Assembly: GCA_035235625.1 (NCBI GenBank)
Contig: CP141146.1
Span: 12,332,501-12,396,500 of the forward strand
Length of the DNA stretch: 64,000 bases
Source: Saururus chinensis
Lineage: Eukaryota; Streptophyta; Magnoliopsida; Piperales; Saururaceae
Direction: 5' to 3'
Below are positions 44,958 to 58,126 of this stretch, piece by piece. Below the pieces are notes generated by a model that worked only from the letters and a program-made list of their open reading frames with translations, had not been told where the DNA came from and did no database searches. Position numbers and translations under genes: made by a program. Every line of letters starts with the position of its first letter. The stretch's first letter is position 1.

Positions 44958-46800
44958 GCGCCTGCTTGCCGGGGCAAAAAGACTGGTTCACACACGTGCG
45001 AAAGGTAACTTAATCCGGTTCCAGACTTACCGGTGTTATTTTTTCTGGGTCGGGTCAGCATCTACAACGGCAGACGCCACCTGTAAATAGAATTGGAGTC
45101 ATATGGGGTTATTTGCTACTCTATTATCTTCTATTAATAGTTATATTTAAGAAAAAGAGTTTTTTTTCCATATTGTCCGAAGAATGAAAAATTAAATTTT
45201 AAACGGAAATATTATATTACCTATTTATAAATAAAATTGTCTTAGGTTTCTATTATATCATATGTTATAAAGTTTTCTTGTCTTTTGCCATTATCTTCTT
45301 TACCCAAACCTAAAGCTCCGATATCATTTGTTGTGGATTAATAATACTCACTAGAATCGATCTAACCTATAATTTATATAATGATAGTATCTTTGTGAGG
45401 AACATAAATGAACAAGAAAAATAATCAAGAGAAAGAAGGAGAGTACATCGGGTTTTATATGATTTGGCAATGATGCCTACATCTACAAGATCATACAATT
45501 TCCACTATTTAACTAGGAGAAGACCACAAAATAATTACAAGCCTCTTCAATGACCATTCCCAAGGAAGAAGAGCCTCCTATACACCTTAAGGACATATAA
45601 GTTTGTATTTATCTATTAGGGGAATGATATCATGAGTTAACCAATCAGGAAGATGCCAAATCGGGTTATTTCGAATTTTGCCTCGCCAATCAATCGATCG
45701 TTGTGGACTGGCAGTTGATCGTTCTTCGTATTGGTCTCTTCTGAAACTAATGGAGATCGATTGCACTGAGTGCCGATCAATTACCATTGGCTATTAACCT
45801 ATTTTTCCATGTAACTAAATCAAATAACAATCGCTCAACTCTAAGCTTCGTTTTCAACATAGTCGATTTGGGTGTCAAATCAATTGCCCATACCATCTGT
45901 TGCTTCCGCAACCATAACTCACAAGAACCATAGAGACCACATTGGTGTAATTTGGAAGATCAATTAGCTAAAATGGTTGGTTGAATACTTTGCAACTTGT
46001 CGCCAGATGACATATAAAAATTCAACTTGCTGATTCTGCTAATGGGAGGGAGACAGTGAGATTTATTGCTGACAATGGCTGTTTAACAGCTTTTTATAAT
46101 GGCTAAGAGGTTGGTTTTTAATTAACTGCGTGAATGGTAGCTTATATACATTGAAGGATTTTTAGAAAGAACGGTAAAGGGGTTAATATTAAAGAACTCC
46201 TTTGGCCAAATCAAAATTTCAAAAATGGCCATGCTATGAGAGAAGAACGAACATACACTCTCAATTCAAAAGGGTGTATTTTTATTCATAGATTAAAAAT
46301 ATTGAAAAAAATCAACTTGCTTCCAATATAATTTAACTAAAAACATATAAAAGCATGCCGACATCCCTCTCACTAGGTTTACCCAAGCCTCTAACACGTT
46401 TTAAATCATTCTACATATCTGAATGTGATTGATTTCACATTTTCACACTACTTTATGAGTAATGGACTGATCCACCAATAATTTCTCCCGAAGGAGGTTA
46501 AATAAGGACGAAAACAAAGGGGGGCCCCCAAAAATGTCAATCCCTCCTGTGTTGGTGATTTAAAGATATATTTAAAGGGGCATGTCCCCCCATTTTTACT
46601 TGGCCTAACCCCTTATTAATAACTGACTTTCAATGGTGGCTTTTGGTTATGTCTAGGAATAGTGGTTTTTGGTTATCTCTAGGAATAATGAGTATAATTA
46701 GACATACATAGTGGCACAACCTTTGACCTTTACTTACACATTTACAATGATTTGTGCATTTCAAAGAAAATGAAATAAAGTACTTGTCTTGCCTTTTAGA
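44958..46800. other. Upstream of the PNPOx-like gene; LTR-like fragment
   Basis: 44940-45100 is GC-richer and should hold the promoter and leader of the minus-strand gene. 45325-45960 has the feel of a copia-type LTR or leader (TTTTATATGATTTGGCAATG then ATGCCTACATC, and repeated GATCGAT/ATCAATCGATCG words) but no ends can be paired. Nothing coding is recognised. Confidence 0.35.
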
Positions 46801-47103
46801 GGCTGTTTGGATATAAATTTATTACAAGATTTGTGAGAATATTGGGAGATAAAGCAAAATTGTGTTCGGGAATGATACAAATTTGATTAGCGTCAAATTG
46901 CCCATATTTCAAAATCTGAAGATTTGTTAAAAAAAGGCCTTAATTAGCTTCTTTGAGAAATTTTCTTTTAGAGAGATGAATTAGATTTATTATTTTTTTT
47001 AAAGTCTCAAGCAAAATAAATACATTGGCAATCTATTATCTCACTTCACCATGAAACAAAATTTTTTATTATTTTTTTAACAAATTTATATCCAAACAAC
47101 CCC
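46799..47103. mobile_element. hAT-like MITE, about 305 bp
   Basis: The left end GGCTGTTTGGATATAAATTT (46801-46820) is inverted at the right end as AAATTTATATCCAAACAACC (47083-47102), with one mismatch. The interior is AT-rich and non-coding. GGNTGTTTGG ends resemble plant hAT MITEs. An 8-bp target duplication is not evident. Confidence 0.65.
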
Positions 47104-48319
47104 CAAGGGGTCAGGGAATTGATATGTAAATAACAATTAAGTAAAGTTTAATGATATATTCTTTGGTCAAACTTATTTATCTAACAAAACTATTCAATTG
47201 TAGCAAAACTTTCCAATTATAACTAGCGGGTTTGGGTTGGATATAAAAAGTGGGTTACGTGGAACTCACACTCTCTCTCTAACTAAAACCCACCACGTCA
47301 GAATTGGAAGGTTTTACCAAATAGATTTATCTTTGGACTTGTATCAAATTTTAATGGTTCAAGTAGGTTATTTTTGGGTTGTTACCATTCCAATAGATTT
47401 TTTAAAAATTTTTACAGTTCAAACAGGTCATTTCTAGAATTTAGAGTCTAAAACAGAAAAAAAAAAAAAAAAGAGATTTTGGTTTTGATCTTTTTCCTTT
47501 ACTTCTTATCCCTTCTTCCCCTTTTTATTTTTATACTCCTTAAAAGAATCAAACCTGAAAATGACCTCACTCATAGAAGGCCGTAGTAGTATTGGTAAGA
47601 GTACTGATGACCACATATACAAGTTTGCGTTGATAATACATAGTTGAAACGGCTACAAATTTCTAATACTTATTAAATTATTAAAATTGATAAAATATTA
47701 TCATAATAATTCTCTTAAAAAGTAATAAAGAAAAATTTATAAATAAATATTTAATGCCAGCATTAGTAACATGCATTAATTGGGAATAATTAGAGTATGT
47801 GATTCTTAAATGAGGACCACCTCATAAGATTCTTATATGAGATAAATTAATGTTATGAATAAACTCAAATATAGACCAACCTTTTGTATGGTACATTAGA
47901 CTCATCATAATTGTGTATTAAAAAAATGGATCATAAAACTATGACTCTGTCCTATATTTTAATTTACTTTGTAACTAAATAAAACACTTAGTATGAGTTA
48001 GAAGAATACTATCTAGAAACCCCTAAGTTAGATATGCAAATAAATACATAGGTGTAGGGCACTAAAAAAATTTATTTAAATTGTATACTTACCCATATTA
48101 ATCTCAAGTAATTTAAAAAATAAATTTTTTATTTTTAATATAAATAAGTAAAAATTAATATAACAAATGCATTACCAACTTTAAACCTCCGAAGATGTTA
48201 GACTTAATTCATGATCAAGTTATTTCTCTAACATTTTTTTTGAATAAAAAATATAAAATTAATTGTACACCGGCCGAAACTGTATCAATTTTGTGGGGAC
48301 AGCATACCCACTTCTGTGT
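47104..48319. other. AT-rich intergenic, no gene seen
   Basis: There are repeated short phrases (CAAGTAGGTTATTTTTGGGTT and CAAACAGGTCATTTCTAGAAT near 47350-47440), a poly-A run at 47456-47472 and long AT-rich stretches. No open frame with a recognisable product. Confidence 0.4.
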
Positions 48320-48606
48320 TGTACCAGTAGTGCTCGGTATGGGCACTGATGAAGCTTCACTAGGGACTTCTCTAGTGAAGACATCACAGGTATGGGCAAT
48401 TGTAATCCCTTGGTGAAGCTTCACGAAGGACTTCTCTAGTGAAGACATCACAGCCAACCACATATATTTCTTACATGGTTTACGTGGTCTCATTAAAAAA
48501 TACATTTTCAAAAATTAACTTATAACTAGAGACGTCCCTGGTGAAACTTCACTAGGGGATTACAATTCCGATATGGTACATGTCAACCTGGTACGGCCTT
48601 CCATGC
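48320..48606. repeat. Fold-back repeat with a 40-bp direct duplication
   Basis: The word TGAAGCTTCACTAGGGACTT...GACATCACAG occurs at 48350-48389 and again at 48413-48452 with two mismatches. A third, inverted version (CTAGAGACGTCCCTGGTGAA, then GGGGATTACAATTCCGATAT) lies at 48526-48575. The element ends in GTACGGCCTTCCATG, the same kind of end as the 9192-9886 element, so it may be a diverged relative. Confidence 0.5.
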
Positions 48607-48931
48607 CCCCACCGAAATGAAACTAAATCGAAACTGCCACTACGCTTATCACATGGCTTACAAGCAGAGCTTTCACACTTAAATTTCGGAGGCAAATTTC
48701 TCCAATTTAGCTCCAACACTATTTGCAACTAGTACAATATTTATTCTTTTTGTTTTTTGTTTTTGCTTTGATAACCGGTATGAATGAATGCAAAAATGGC
48801 AAAACATGTTAATACACATTTTTTTCAATACTTGAGAGGGAAAAAAGGATCGCCTACAACATGATAAACAAATGAACACTAATAAAAGTTAGCATTGTGA
48901 TCATTATACCAACGCCATTGGAAGCCACCAA
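48607..48931. other. Intergenic, nothing recognised
   Basis: A 66-codon minus-strand frame (48679-48879) has no recognisable content. Confidence 0.4.
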
Positions 48932-49033
48932 CCGGTGAGAACATCAGGCGACCAAATCACTGCAACCGATGTGAACATCAGGCGACCAAATCACTGTAAC
49001 CGATGTGAACATCAGACGACCGAATCCCTGCGC
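48932..49033. repeat. 34-bp tandem repeat, 3 copies
   Basis: Units start at 48932, 48966 and 49000, with consensus CCGATGTGAACATCAGGCGA followed by CCAAATCACTGTAA. The first two copies are closest and the third carries several changes. It lies downstream of the WD40 gene, about 0.7 kb past its stop. Confidence 0.88.
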
Positions 49034-49722
49034 CTGAAAGTTGGACACTGATCTGACATATTATCCAACAAGAAGATGAAAGGTTACCAGTCACTGGAAA
49101 GCAAGGCCACCATTAGGCGGGGTCCATCAGAAGACAACTCCATGTGAACGTTATTGCCTGCCGTCTCAATCAATCTGACCAGGTTACCCACCAGGATCAT
49201 GAATTGTGAAAAAGACCACCACCAAGAATAGGTCGTGACCATAATACTAAAAGTCTCACCACCAGCTCACTGTCCACTTCAATTTATATGCCCCCAAGAC
49301 CCCACGGATATCCAATTTATGGGGGCAGACTTCACAGCATCCATGAGCTCTTCAGTAATAGACAGCCTTCCAAGAATTGCATCATGTCAACAATGAAAGA
49401 ATGGTGTTTCTATATGGACTTTCGTCATCCAACGGAACTGAGTTTTGTCCAGAACCCAACTTACAGATCCATACAACCGTCAGTAGACAACAACATCAAA
49501 TGGAACTATACACATTGCAGCAATCATGCAAGGATCATGTGCTAAACCAACAAAGGGCTCCAATAATAGGACTTTCAAAGATGCTTTGGCTTCAAGCGAC
49601 AAAATATCAGTTTTAGAACCCCACTCAATCTGAATCGGGCCCCAGTAAATCTGCAGACCCAAATTTAGACCACAAGGACTCAATATATAATAAGCTCCTA
49701 TTAATCATCCTCCAATGATATG
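49034..49722 (-). other. 3' flank and probable 3' UTR of the WD40 gene
   Basis: Moderate GC content and no coding content in keeping with a family. Overlapping frames on both strands (49288-49683) are not supported. The part nearest 49722 is likely untranslated region. Confidence 0.45.
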
Positions 49723-52700
49723 TTAGAAGCGAATGGGTAATCCATAATTGAGAAACGATCTGATTCGTCCATCCCAACCAGCTGTAACAATCACTAAACC
49801 CCATGTGTGGGAGGAATTAATCGTGTTCAGGTAATAAGTCTTCAGAGACTTGAAATGAGATCTATATTTGGCAGGCGAGATACTCCCTGATTTTGGAGTT
49901 GGGAGCTTTTCCTCTGGCCATGTTGCAGAAGACTTGGGCAAAACATCAGAGCAGAATCCATTCCTTAAACAGGACCCATCTGTAGAGTCATTCTGTGAAG
50001 AATCAGACTGGTGGCTCATACTTTCTGGATTTCCAGTCTTAAGGCTGAAATCTTGATGGTTTGTTTCAATAGTTTCAGAAGCAAGTGACTCTGAAGTTTC
50101 AGATTTGAATCCAGACCAAGGAACAGCAACTGATAGATGTCTAGAAAGGAAGCGTTCACATGACCAGACACTCTTAATCTGACTGGGTTTTGGCTCATCC
50201 AGGTTATTGTAGTTCCATAGATAAACATTATTCTCACTTGCAGATACGATATGTTTTCCATCTGAGGTAAAACATGCTGGCATCTGACTTCCTGCATTCC
50301 GAACGCCTGGTTAACACAAACAATTTAAGTACTCCGCTACCATTTGAGAAGAACAACAAACGTACATGTAAGCTAATGGAAAAGATTCACTACCTCTGTA
50401 TCTGCAGATCACATCATGCCCATAAAGTATTCTAACTTGGGAGTCAGCAGAAGTGACCATTACTTTTGCAGGATCACTTGGTGAAAACTGGAGAATTTAC
50501 ACAAAGAAAATGTAAGAAAGCCATGACCTAGAAAATAAGGCAACATGAAGAAAGGAGTAATCCATATCTGAGCAAGGTTTCATCATAGAAATGTGCCTAA
50601 ATTACCTCAAAACCAGTTATCCTGTTGTAAGGATACTTCTTTTTACCCTGTAAACAGACTTCCGCATGAAGCTGCAAGTGGTTTTCTGTGCAGGCAAAAA
50701 AACTTAAATGAATAATTTCATTTGGAAAAAAAGAAAAGCTCTAATATATGAAAGACATCACATAAAATTAAATGAATGAAGGTGAACAACTAAACAAAAT
50801 AAACTGCAATCCTGTCAAATATTTCCTAGTCCATCACATCAAACAAGAAACAATAAACAGCTGCTCTAGACTCTGTTATGCTAGTTACATCTCTCCCTGT
50901 TGAGGGAGAGATCCCACGGTCAAATACCCATGGTGCGGTATATAAGGGTGAATGAGTTCTTACGTATCTCAAAAATAAATAAAAAATCTGAAAAGACTTT
51001 CGGGCTTATATTATGAGATATAAATTTATGCAAACATCAATGCAGCCACCATATAGGTTGCATCTTTGCATCACAATTTTCAGACAACCAAAAGTAACAC
51101 AACGTTAGGAATCTGAATGCAATTATTTGCCATGATGACTAAATTCCATATGACACTTAATGATTATAATACCTAATGTGCAAACATAATGACACAATTA
51201 AAACACAATTTACATGAAAACTTAATCTCAGCCCAAATACCCACGTATAACTTGTAAAGCGATTGCACGGACAATGAGCAATGGTATCTAAATGACCAAC
51301 CCAAACTGAGCTGGTTGAATCTATTGTGGTGATGCAAGAGACCCATTTATCAAATTTAAGCACCCATACTGTATCCAACCTCAAAGAAAAGTTTCATATT
51401 GATATGTATTTGTGTGATATATCCCACTACTATCAATCAACATATGATACAACCACCTAAAGAGGTGACAAATGCTCTGCTGAAACACATTAGAAGATAC
51501 TAAACAAATACAGAATCATTTATAAGCGCCAACTACTATTAGTAACTATAGGCCTGTGCACGAGCGCCGAGCACTTTCAGGCTGCATGATTTGTTATACA
51601 CAGGGCAGGCCAGGTTTGTATCAGCCTGCCTGCCCCCAGATACACCCCAATGCTTGCGCAACCCAGCAAATATTAAGTTTTTCCATAGACAAAAGTCAAA
51701 TGCATCAACATAATGAACAAGCTAGGAAATTTTGGAATAATGCATGAACATTAGTCCAATGAGCTGTCTAATTTTCTTTTCTTTTCTTTTTATTTTTTAT
51801 TTTTTTTTGGGTGGGGGGGTCAGGAGAACAAGGCTTGGCGCTAGTGGTATACCTGATGCATCATAAAAGCGGCAATTGCCAGTCATGGACCCAACTATTC
51901 CTCCCTGCAAGAATTAAAGCCTATTGGTTAACACACAATCTAACAGATATTCCACATAATGACTCTTAACAAAGACTCAGCTGACCTGACCATCAGGTCG
52001 GTAACAGATGGCAGTCACCATCTCTCTCATATCAATCCAGTCAACAACTTCACATCCAGAAATTGCCCAAATTCTAACTTTTCCATCAATTGAACCACTG
52101 ATAAAATAATTATCATCAACTGGATTGAACTGAACACAGGTAACTGCATCAAACAAATTCAAAGAACATTAAACATCAAATGACAATTCTGAAAATGCTT
52201 GAAATTAAATCACATTATCAAGCACATACCATAGTTATTATGGTTGAAAGTTTTGATGCATGTGTCACACCCCACTTTCCACAGACGAACAGTTTTGTCC
52301 ACAGACGATGAAAGGAGATACTGAAAAGAAACCTAAGGTTCAACTTTACAAAGAAAAGGATCGAATGAAAGGAGATGAAACAGAAAATTAACACAACTAA
52401 CCTTACTCTTGGACCACGATAGATCCAACACATCACCACTGTGCCCATAGAACTCGTGCAATGGTTTCTCTGATAACTTAAATACTGTGGCTGGCAAGAC
52501 CACACAGGTTGAATCTGATTTTTTCCTCAGGCCCTTGACTTTAGCCATGCTCTCTTTATGAACAAAAATAGGAGTTAACTCCGATGAATAGTCAACCATT
52601 AAGTAAACACAGTTTGTACCATCTTGAGTGTGGTCCTCAATTTTTCTCGTGCATTCTATCACCTGCCATACACGGACAATCCTGTCTTCCCCTGCACTAG

Positions 52701-53577
52701 CCAGGTACTTCCCATCGGGACTAAATTTCATAGTCAAAATGGGACCAACATGGGCGTCAATTTCCTGTCCCTCATGAAGAGCAGATAATTCCTTAAAACT
52801 TTTCTTGGAGGTATGAACACGGATTAAGCAAGACCTAGCATCACCATTCGAGTCTGAGTCACCAGATCTTGATGTGTCTTCTTCCCTTTGCTTATCCAAA
52901 ATACAACCAACAGCTCGTAATTTCCTTAACCACCCCTCTGTCCTTCTTTTCCCCATTCCATCTGAAAGATTTTTAATTGGAACTTCTCTCCGCATAAATT
53001 GTTCCATAAAAGGGGAAAATCCTAGAGTCTTTTGAAACTCATCAACAGTATATGATTTGTTTGAACGCAACTGGCGTATTCTCCACAAATCAGCATCTTG
53101 ATCCAATCCATCCATAGCATATTCAGTCCCATCATCTAAGTTCTTAATGCTGCACTGAAATGTCTCATCCCCATACCCTTTTCCAGAAACATCAGTTCCT
53201 TCATCGGACCAATTTGAAATGTATGACCGGCTTGAGAAGAATCTACCACTGGAACTAGAACTCCTTAGCACAGCCCCTCCATCATCCATTATTCTATCAT
53301 TATCTATCGAAACATCATCTAGTACATGAACAGAACTTGTTGCATTTGTCTCTCCGACATTAAAACCCATTGATTTCAAAAATTTATTCCGGCGTTCCAC
53401 AACACTTTCAGGATCACGAATCCAAACTTCATACTGGGAACTCACAGACGCATCCTCGAGGAATCTAATACTTGAATCAGGACAACAGGAACCCGCATCA
53501 GACGTGGAAGAAATTTCTTCTCTGATGTCAAGGCATCGATCTTCTTTCACGATGTCACCTCCACGCATATATTCCAT
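49723..53577 (-). CDS. WD40-repeat (transducin-like, WDR44-type) protein
   Basis: Seven minus-strand coding exons join in phase: 53577-52402, 52320-52230, 52143-51986, 51904-51853, 50685-50606, 50487-50394, 50306-49723. They give 744 aa. It matches the plant transducin/WD40 family that resembles animal WDR44 (a Rab11-binding scaffold). The plant proteins are poorly characterised. The N-terminal third is disordered and serine-rich but keeps the family word [20 protein letters not shown] (51-70). Propeller repeats are visible at 274-306 ([20 protein letters not shown]...VRVWQV), 374-407 ([13 protein letters not shown]...KTVRLWKV), 412-452 ([25 protein letters not shown]), about 454-492, about 513-550, about 557-583 ([21 protein letters not shown]) and 711-744 ([20 protein letters not shown]). 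A serine/proline-rich insert (about 600-700) splits the last two blades. All introns are GT-AG. It likely acts as a protein scaffold. The partner is unknown. Confidence 0.92.
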
Positions 53578-54420
53578 TGCTCCTTCAGATCAAGTCTTAC
53601 ACATACTGAGATAAAAAAGAAACATAAGAGAAGTATGTTATAACTAGTCAAGTTGTTCTAAACTTTGGGCTAATTCAAACTCATTCAACCTTCAGCAGGC
53701 TGCTGCAGAAGTAAAAAGAACAAAAAAACCCTTTGGACCAATTTTTATCAGCAACCACGATAATTCAAAGTCTTCAGCAAACAGAACCCTCAAGCCAACA
53801 TAGTTGACCAAGAAGAAACATTGCATATTTTCACAATCTGCATAAAAGCTTAACAAAATCTCAAACTCCCAATTCCAAACTCTTAAAATTCAAACACACA
53901 GAACTGTATGCAAGCTAAAAACCGTTACAGCCGATAACCCATTTGAACAATTCAGAAAATATTCATTATTTTTATCACGTTCACCCGGTTCCTCTTGAGA
54001 AGATCGTCAACTCCAAGAAGCCAACCACTCAATGGAAATCTCCAGCCGTGCAGATTGACCCATATGCGAATATCCTCCCCTCGTCCCCTATATCCACTTC
54101 CTGCCGCCCCCTACCCAATATTTTAGCCCACCCAGCCACCCCCTACTGCTCCTCCCTCTTGAGCCTGGCCTTCTCCCTGGCAGAGACGACTGCAAGAAAC
54201 GATTTTTAATGGAAACCCAGTTGGGATTGAGAGCAAACAAGGCAAAAGCCTCGATCTTGGCAACTGGGATGGACCCGAGGATCGAGACCTCCAGAGGGGG
54301 TGGTTGGTATTTGGCACTGGTCTTGGTGGCTTCAGCTGCTGGGCTCTTCCTTCCTACACCCCTCAAGTAGTCAAGTAGTTCCACTTCCACCAGGCACCAT
54401 CTGATTCTCACCCGAAAATT
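53578..54420 (-). promoter_or_regulatory. 5' leader (probable UTR with intron) and promoter of the WD40 gene
   Basis: A GC-richer block at 54080-54380 read on the minus strand resembles a plant 5' leader. It has a CTCTCAATCCCAACTGGG stretch and a 107-codon open frame (54411-54088) with no family resemblance. The AT-rich, CT-rich 53580-53950 before the start codon looks like a leader intron. The open frame could act as an upstream ORF. Exact leader splice sites are not assigned. Confidence 0.4.
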
Positions 54421-55975
54421 TACGAAAATGCCCCTTTTTTAATTATTAAACTCTAGAGTCTGGGATATGAATTCTGACCCACCCTAATTTTTAAATATAA
54501 TTTGACATTTTTTTTATGAGGCGTGCAAGAGCAATTAGGATTTGCTGATTGGTAATTAACCATGAACAATTAATTGGGTCTTAATTGTCTTAAGGAAAAG
54601 GCAAAGATGCCCTCCTTCTATCAAACTAGGGTTGGTGTTTGTCAATTTCTACTGTAATTAGTTTTCATTTAAGAAACAAACAAATATGCCCTCCATTCCC
54701 ATCACATTTATGGGCAGTGAATTTACCGAAATGAATATATAAAAGGAGAAACAAATTCTTTGAAATAAACCACTTTTTTTTATAAAATATTATGTGTCAT
54801 TTAATTTTTAGAGATTAAGGTCATTTTTGGCTGATAAAGAAAAATGACTTAAATAGTCTTTCAACAAGAAACCTCTCAAGGAGGAGGGGTTTCAAAAGCC
54901 TTTTTAAGTTAATTTGACATATTACATAATAAAAAGATCTAAAATTATTTTATTTTGATAACTAAAATACTACCCAAGCATGCCCTAATAATATGGACGA
55001 AAATCTAACATAGTATTCAATTGCAACCAACTTGTACTAAAATCCTTAAATAAAGAGCTTCTTCTCACGCCTTCACGAGCTTTTTATTTTATTTTTTAAA
55101 ATTTTTCTAACCCTGAATTTTGTGCCCCCTATGTAAAAAATTACCAGAGGATAGATAGAATTTAAATCTTGGATATGGAGTTATTGGAAGGAGATTATAG
55201 GGACCCAGAATATGAAAATTGTATTATTATTATTATTAACATAATAGAAACTGTATTTATATTGATGATGCTTTAAGTGGTTGGTTGCCCTATCCCTTTT
55301 AAGCAACTCCACGTCGCTTACTATAAAAAAACGGTATAAATGAAAGAATCACAGATATTACAATTAACTATGGTTAACTTTATATATAGAGGGTAAAAAG
55401 GACATCAAGTTAATAAAAAATGGAGGCTAGAGCTGACTTCCTCTCCAGCGGGTGATAATACCAAATGGTGTTTTTTAGCTTTTATAACCCTAAAAAAGAT
55501 TAAATTGAGGGACTTATTAATCATAATCTTAAGTGTTTCTTTAATGATAAAATAATCATTTTCCTAATAGTCCTTAGCTCCTAAGGGGTCTACATTCCTC
55601 TGTTGGAATTCTTATCAAAATATTCCATCTTCTGGTTGGGTGCTGATGCCAAGTCAGTGCCGGGGAATTTGACTCAGACTTGGGTCCAGTCGTCGACATG
55701 GACGGAGGCCGCCTCATGGCCTGAGCAGAACGTTCTTGGATGGTGGGTTCAAACGCAAAAGACACCATGTTCAACGTTCCGATAATTGGACCTGTGACAA
55801 GTCCTGCTTAATTAATGAAATTATCTTTAATTTATTGTTTTGACTTGGCCACTGCTAAGTGTGCTAAGCTTACATTCTATTGACTTCTCATTAATTAAAC
55901 TGATTGCTCATACTACCTCATTGGTTGTGTTTGCTTATTTCGTACAATATCGTTGTTATTGTGTTATTATTATTA
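54421..55975. other. AT-rich intergenic, no gene seen
   Basis: No supported coding region. Plus and minus frames at 55574-55785 overlap each other in a locally GC-richer patch without recognisable content. A (TTA/ATT)n run lies at 55220-55240. Confidence 0.4.
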
Positions 55976-56161
55976 CTCCTATCTTATATTAATAGTTTTA
56001 TTTAAAAAAATATTAGTTTTTATTAAATGGTAAAATCTATATCTAAGGGAAAGAAATTTATGATACTTTTTTTAGTACCTAATTACTTAAATTAAATAAA
56101 ATAAAGTTATTAATATAGAGCATTTTTTTTTGTCAGATGGAGCTATTAATTTAAGACGGAG
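55976..56161. mobile_element. Stowaway-like MITE, long class
   Basis: 186 bp. It starts CTCCTATCTTATATTAATAG, with TA before it at 55974-55975, and ends GACGGAG. Inner landmarks shared with the other long copies are TTTTTATTAAATGGTAAAAT, GATACTTTTTTTAGTACCTA and AAAGTTATTAATATAG. The right TA has mutated to AT. Confidence 0.7.
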
Positions 56162-56330
56162 ATCAATACTATTATCACAAGGATACATATTACTCAACTC
56201 TCTTAACCAAATCAAATCCTATTTATGTTGGATTCGATGAAAAAAATATGTTTTTGGGATCTCCATGCTCCTTGATTGGAACCTCTAGCTCTGCTAAGGT
56301 TTGAGTAGAAAAAGAGGTAATTGAACAGTA

Positions 56331-56412
56331 TGCCCTACATTAATAGTTCTGGTTGGTTAGTTCATTTTAAAAAAAAAAACTGAATTGAGTAATTAATGTG
56401 CAATGGAGGGAG
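56331..56412. mobile_element. Stowaway-like MITE, short class
   Basis: 82 bp, flanked by TA on both sides. Ends are TGCCCTACATTAATAG and TTAATGTGCAATGGAGGGAG, a degenerate inverted pair with a poly-A centre. Confidence 0.6.
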
Positions 56413-57200
56413 TATAACAAGCTATGGGCAGTTTGACATCTCATCCTCGCCCCATTCTCAATTATCACATTTGGATGTACTATTTATGCAAGATGATATT
56501 TTATTTCATTTCTTCATAAATGTCAGTTTGCCAAGTAATATTTTTATTTTATTTATCTTTTTGTCTCCATAGTGTGTCACTACTTTAAGAAAAACTTTAA
56601 TATTCTTCATGGCAATGTCATATAGTCCAGAAATGGCTTCTATAGTTTTTTATATTTTGAGGTACTCATCCCACCCCTAAAAAAATAAAAATAAATGTTA
56701 TAAAGGCTATTAATGTTAAAGTACATGGTATTTAACACATTAGAATTAAAAGAGAAGATATGCATGGCATTTGAGTGAAAAAAGGGTCAGGGAAACTCCT
56801 TAGTAGTATGCTCCATTAGGACCATTACCTTCCTTATATATGTACAGTTTTTTTATGAAAAAAAAAATGTAAGATAGGAAAATAGGCTTGAGGCACAGTT
56901 CAAGCAGCCCTAAACAATGGGACCTGTCTACCTGCTGCCATGTGTATAAAATAACTCGATTTTTATACATAGCAGTCAATGAATCTATTTTTAAAAAATA
57001 CGCACAATAAGTATTTCTTTCCTATCTTGAACCAAGAGAGGGTGAAAAGGATACTTGAAAATGTCAATGGTGATCACATCATGATCATAATCCTATGTGT
57101 AAACTTGGGCCACCCTGCACTGTTAATGGTAGTTGCCACAACAAATAGAAAATATTTTAAAATGTAAGTAAAAATTATGAGAATGTAATATTCAAGTGGT

Positions 57201-57297
57201 CTCTCCTTCTCATATTAATAGCTCCATTTAGTTTTTTAAAATAAACTATGTAAGTCATTTCGAAAAAACCAAATAAAACTATTAATATAGGACATAG
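57201..57297. mobile_element. Stowaway-like MITE, short class
   Basis: About 97 bp. The left end CTCTCCTTCTCATATTAATAGC pairs with AAACTATTAATATAGGACAT at the right. Its centre has an inverted GTTTTTTAAAATAAACTA core. The right terminus has decayed. Confidence 0.55.
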
Positions 57298-57665
57298 GCA
57301 ATATAATAAGTATGCACTCTTATATCATCATATGGGAGTTACAAAAGATGAGGATATAAACAAGTATGTCTACATACTCCAAGCATTCATGAAGCATGGG
57401 ACATGTACGAGTATTTCATCATACAAAACATAGAAAAAGGAATATAAAAAGATAGTAAGTAAATGCTATCTTGAAGACTCCATGGGCATGTGTAATGCAC
57501 AAGTGTATTGCGCATTGCATCAACGCCTCCACGGCATTTTCATTTTGCTCCTCTTTATAAATGCTTTCTAACAATTAAGAGGTACAACCAAAATGTTCTT
57601 TGTACCCTAGCTCAATATCATAAGCTTTATTTGTAACTCTAAAATGAATAAAATTGAAGTGTTAT

Positions 57666-57838
57666 ATTCTTTCCGTCTTATTTTAATAGTCTTATTTAGC
57701 CTTCTAAAATTAACTAATAGTAGGCTTACATGTTCTATCCAACAAAAATTCAGTTAAGGTGTTTTATTCGAAATTTATGGGGTGATTATCATTTTTCTTT
57801 TGAAAACCAAATGAAACCATTACTAGAAGAAGGAAGAA
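57666..57838. mobile_element. Stowaway-like MITE, diverged
   Basis: About 173 bp. It starts TTCTTTCCGTCTTATTTTAA after TA, and ends AACCATTACTAGAAGAAGGA. Similarity to the family is confined to the ends. The 66-codon open frame across it is an artefact. Confidence 0.45.
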
Positions 57839-58126
57839 ATATATTAATAGAGTCCAAAGTGTCCAAGTGGGGCCCCCTCTTAAAGCCAAACTTGCACTTT
57901 TTCATAAAGGCTGAAATCCCAAAGACTTGATTTTGATTCCCTTATGGTGGCAGCCTGGCAGGATTCTAATCCCGAATCCACTCACCAACCCCATGCCACT
58001 AATCCAACCCTTTATAGAATATCTCTTTCTTTTTTTTAACGATTTGAACACAGATAATTAAGTTTATTATCGAGATTAATCTAATACACAAATGTGAAAA
58101 GAAGCCAGAGCCATATATTTATGATA

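Noticed and set aside
47576-47660. tRNA-like stretch (GGCCGTAGTAGTATTGGTAAGAG...)
   Set aside because: There is a hint of a D-arm-like region, but no acceptor stem, anticodon arm or GTTCRANNC T-loop can be aligned.
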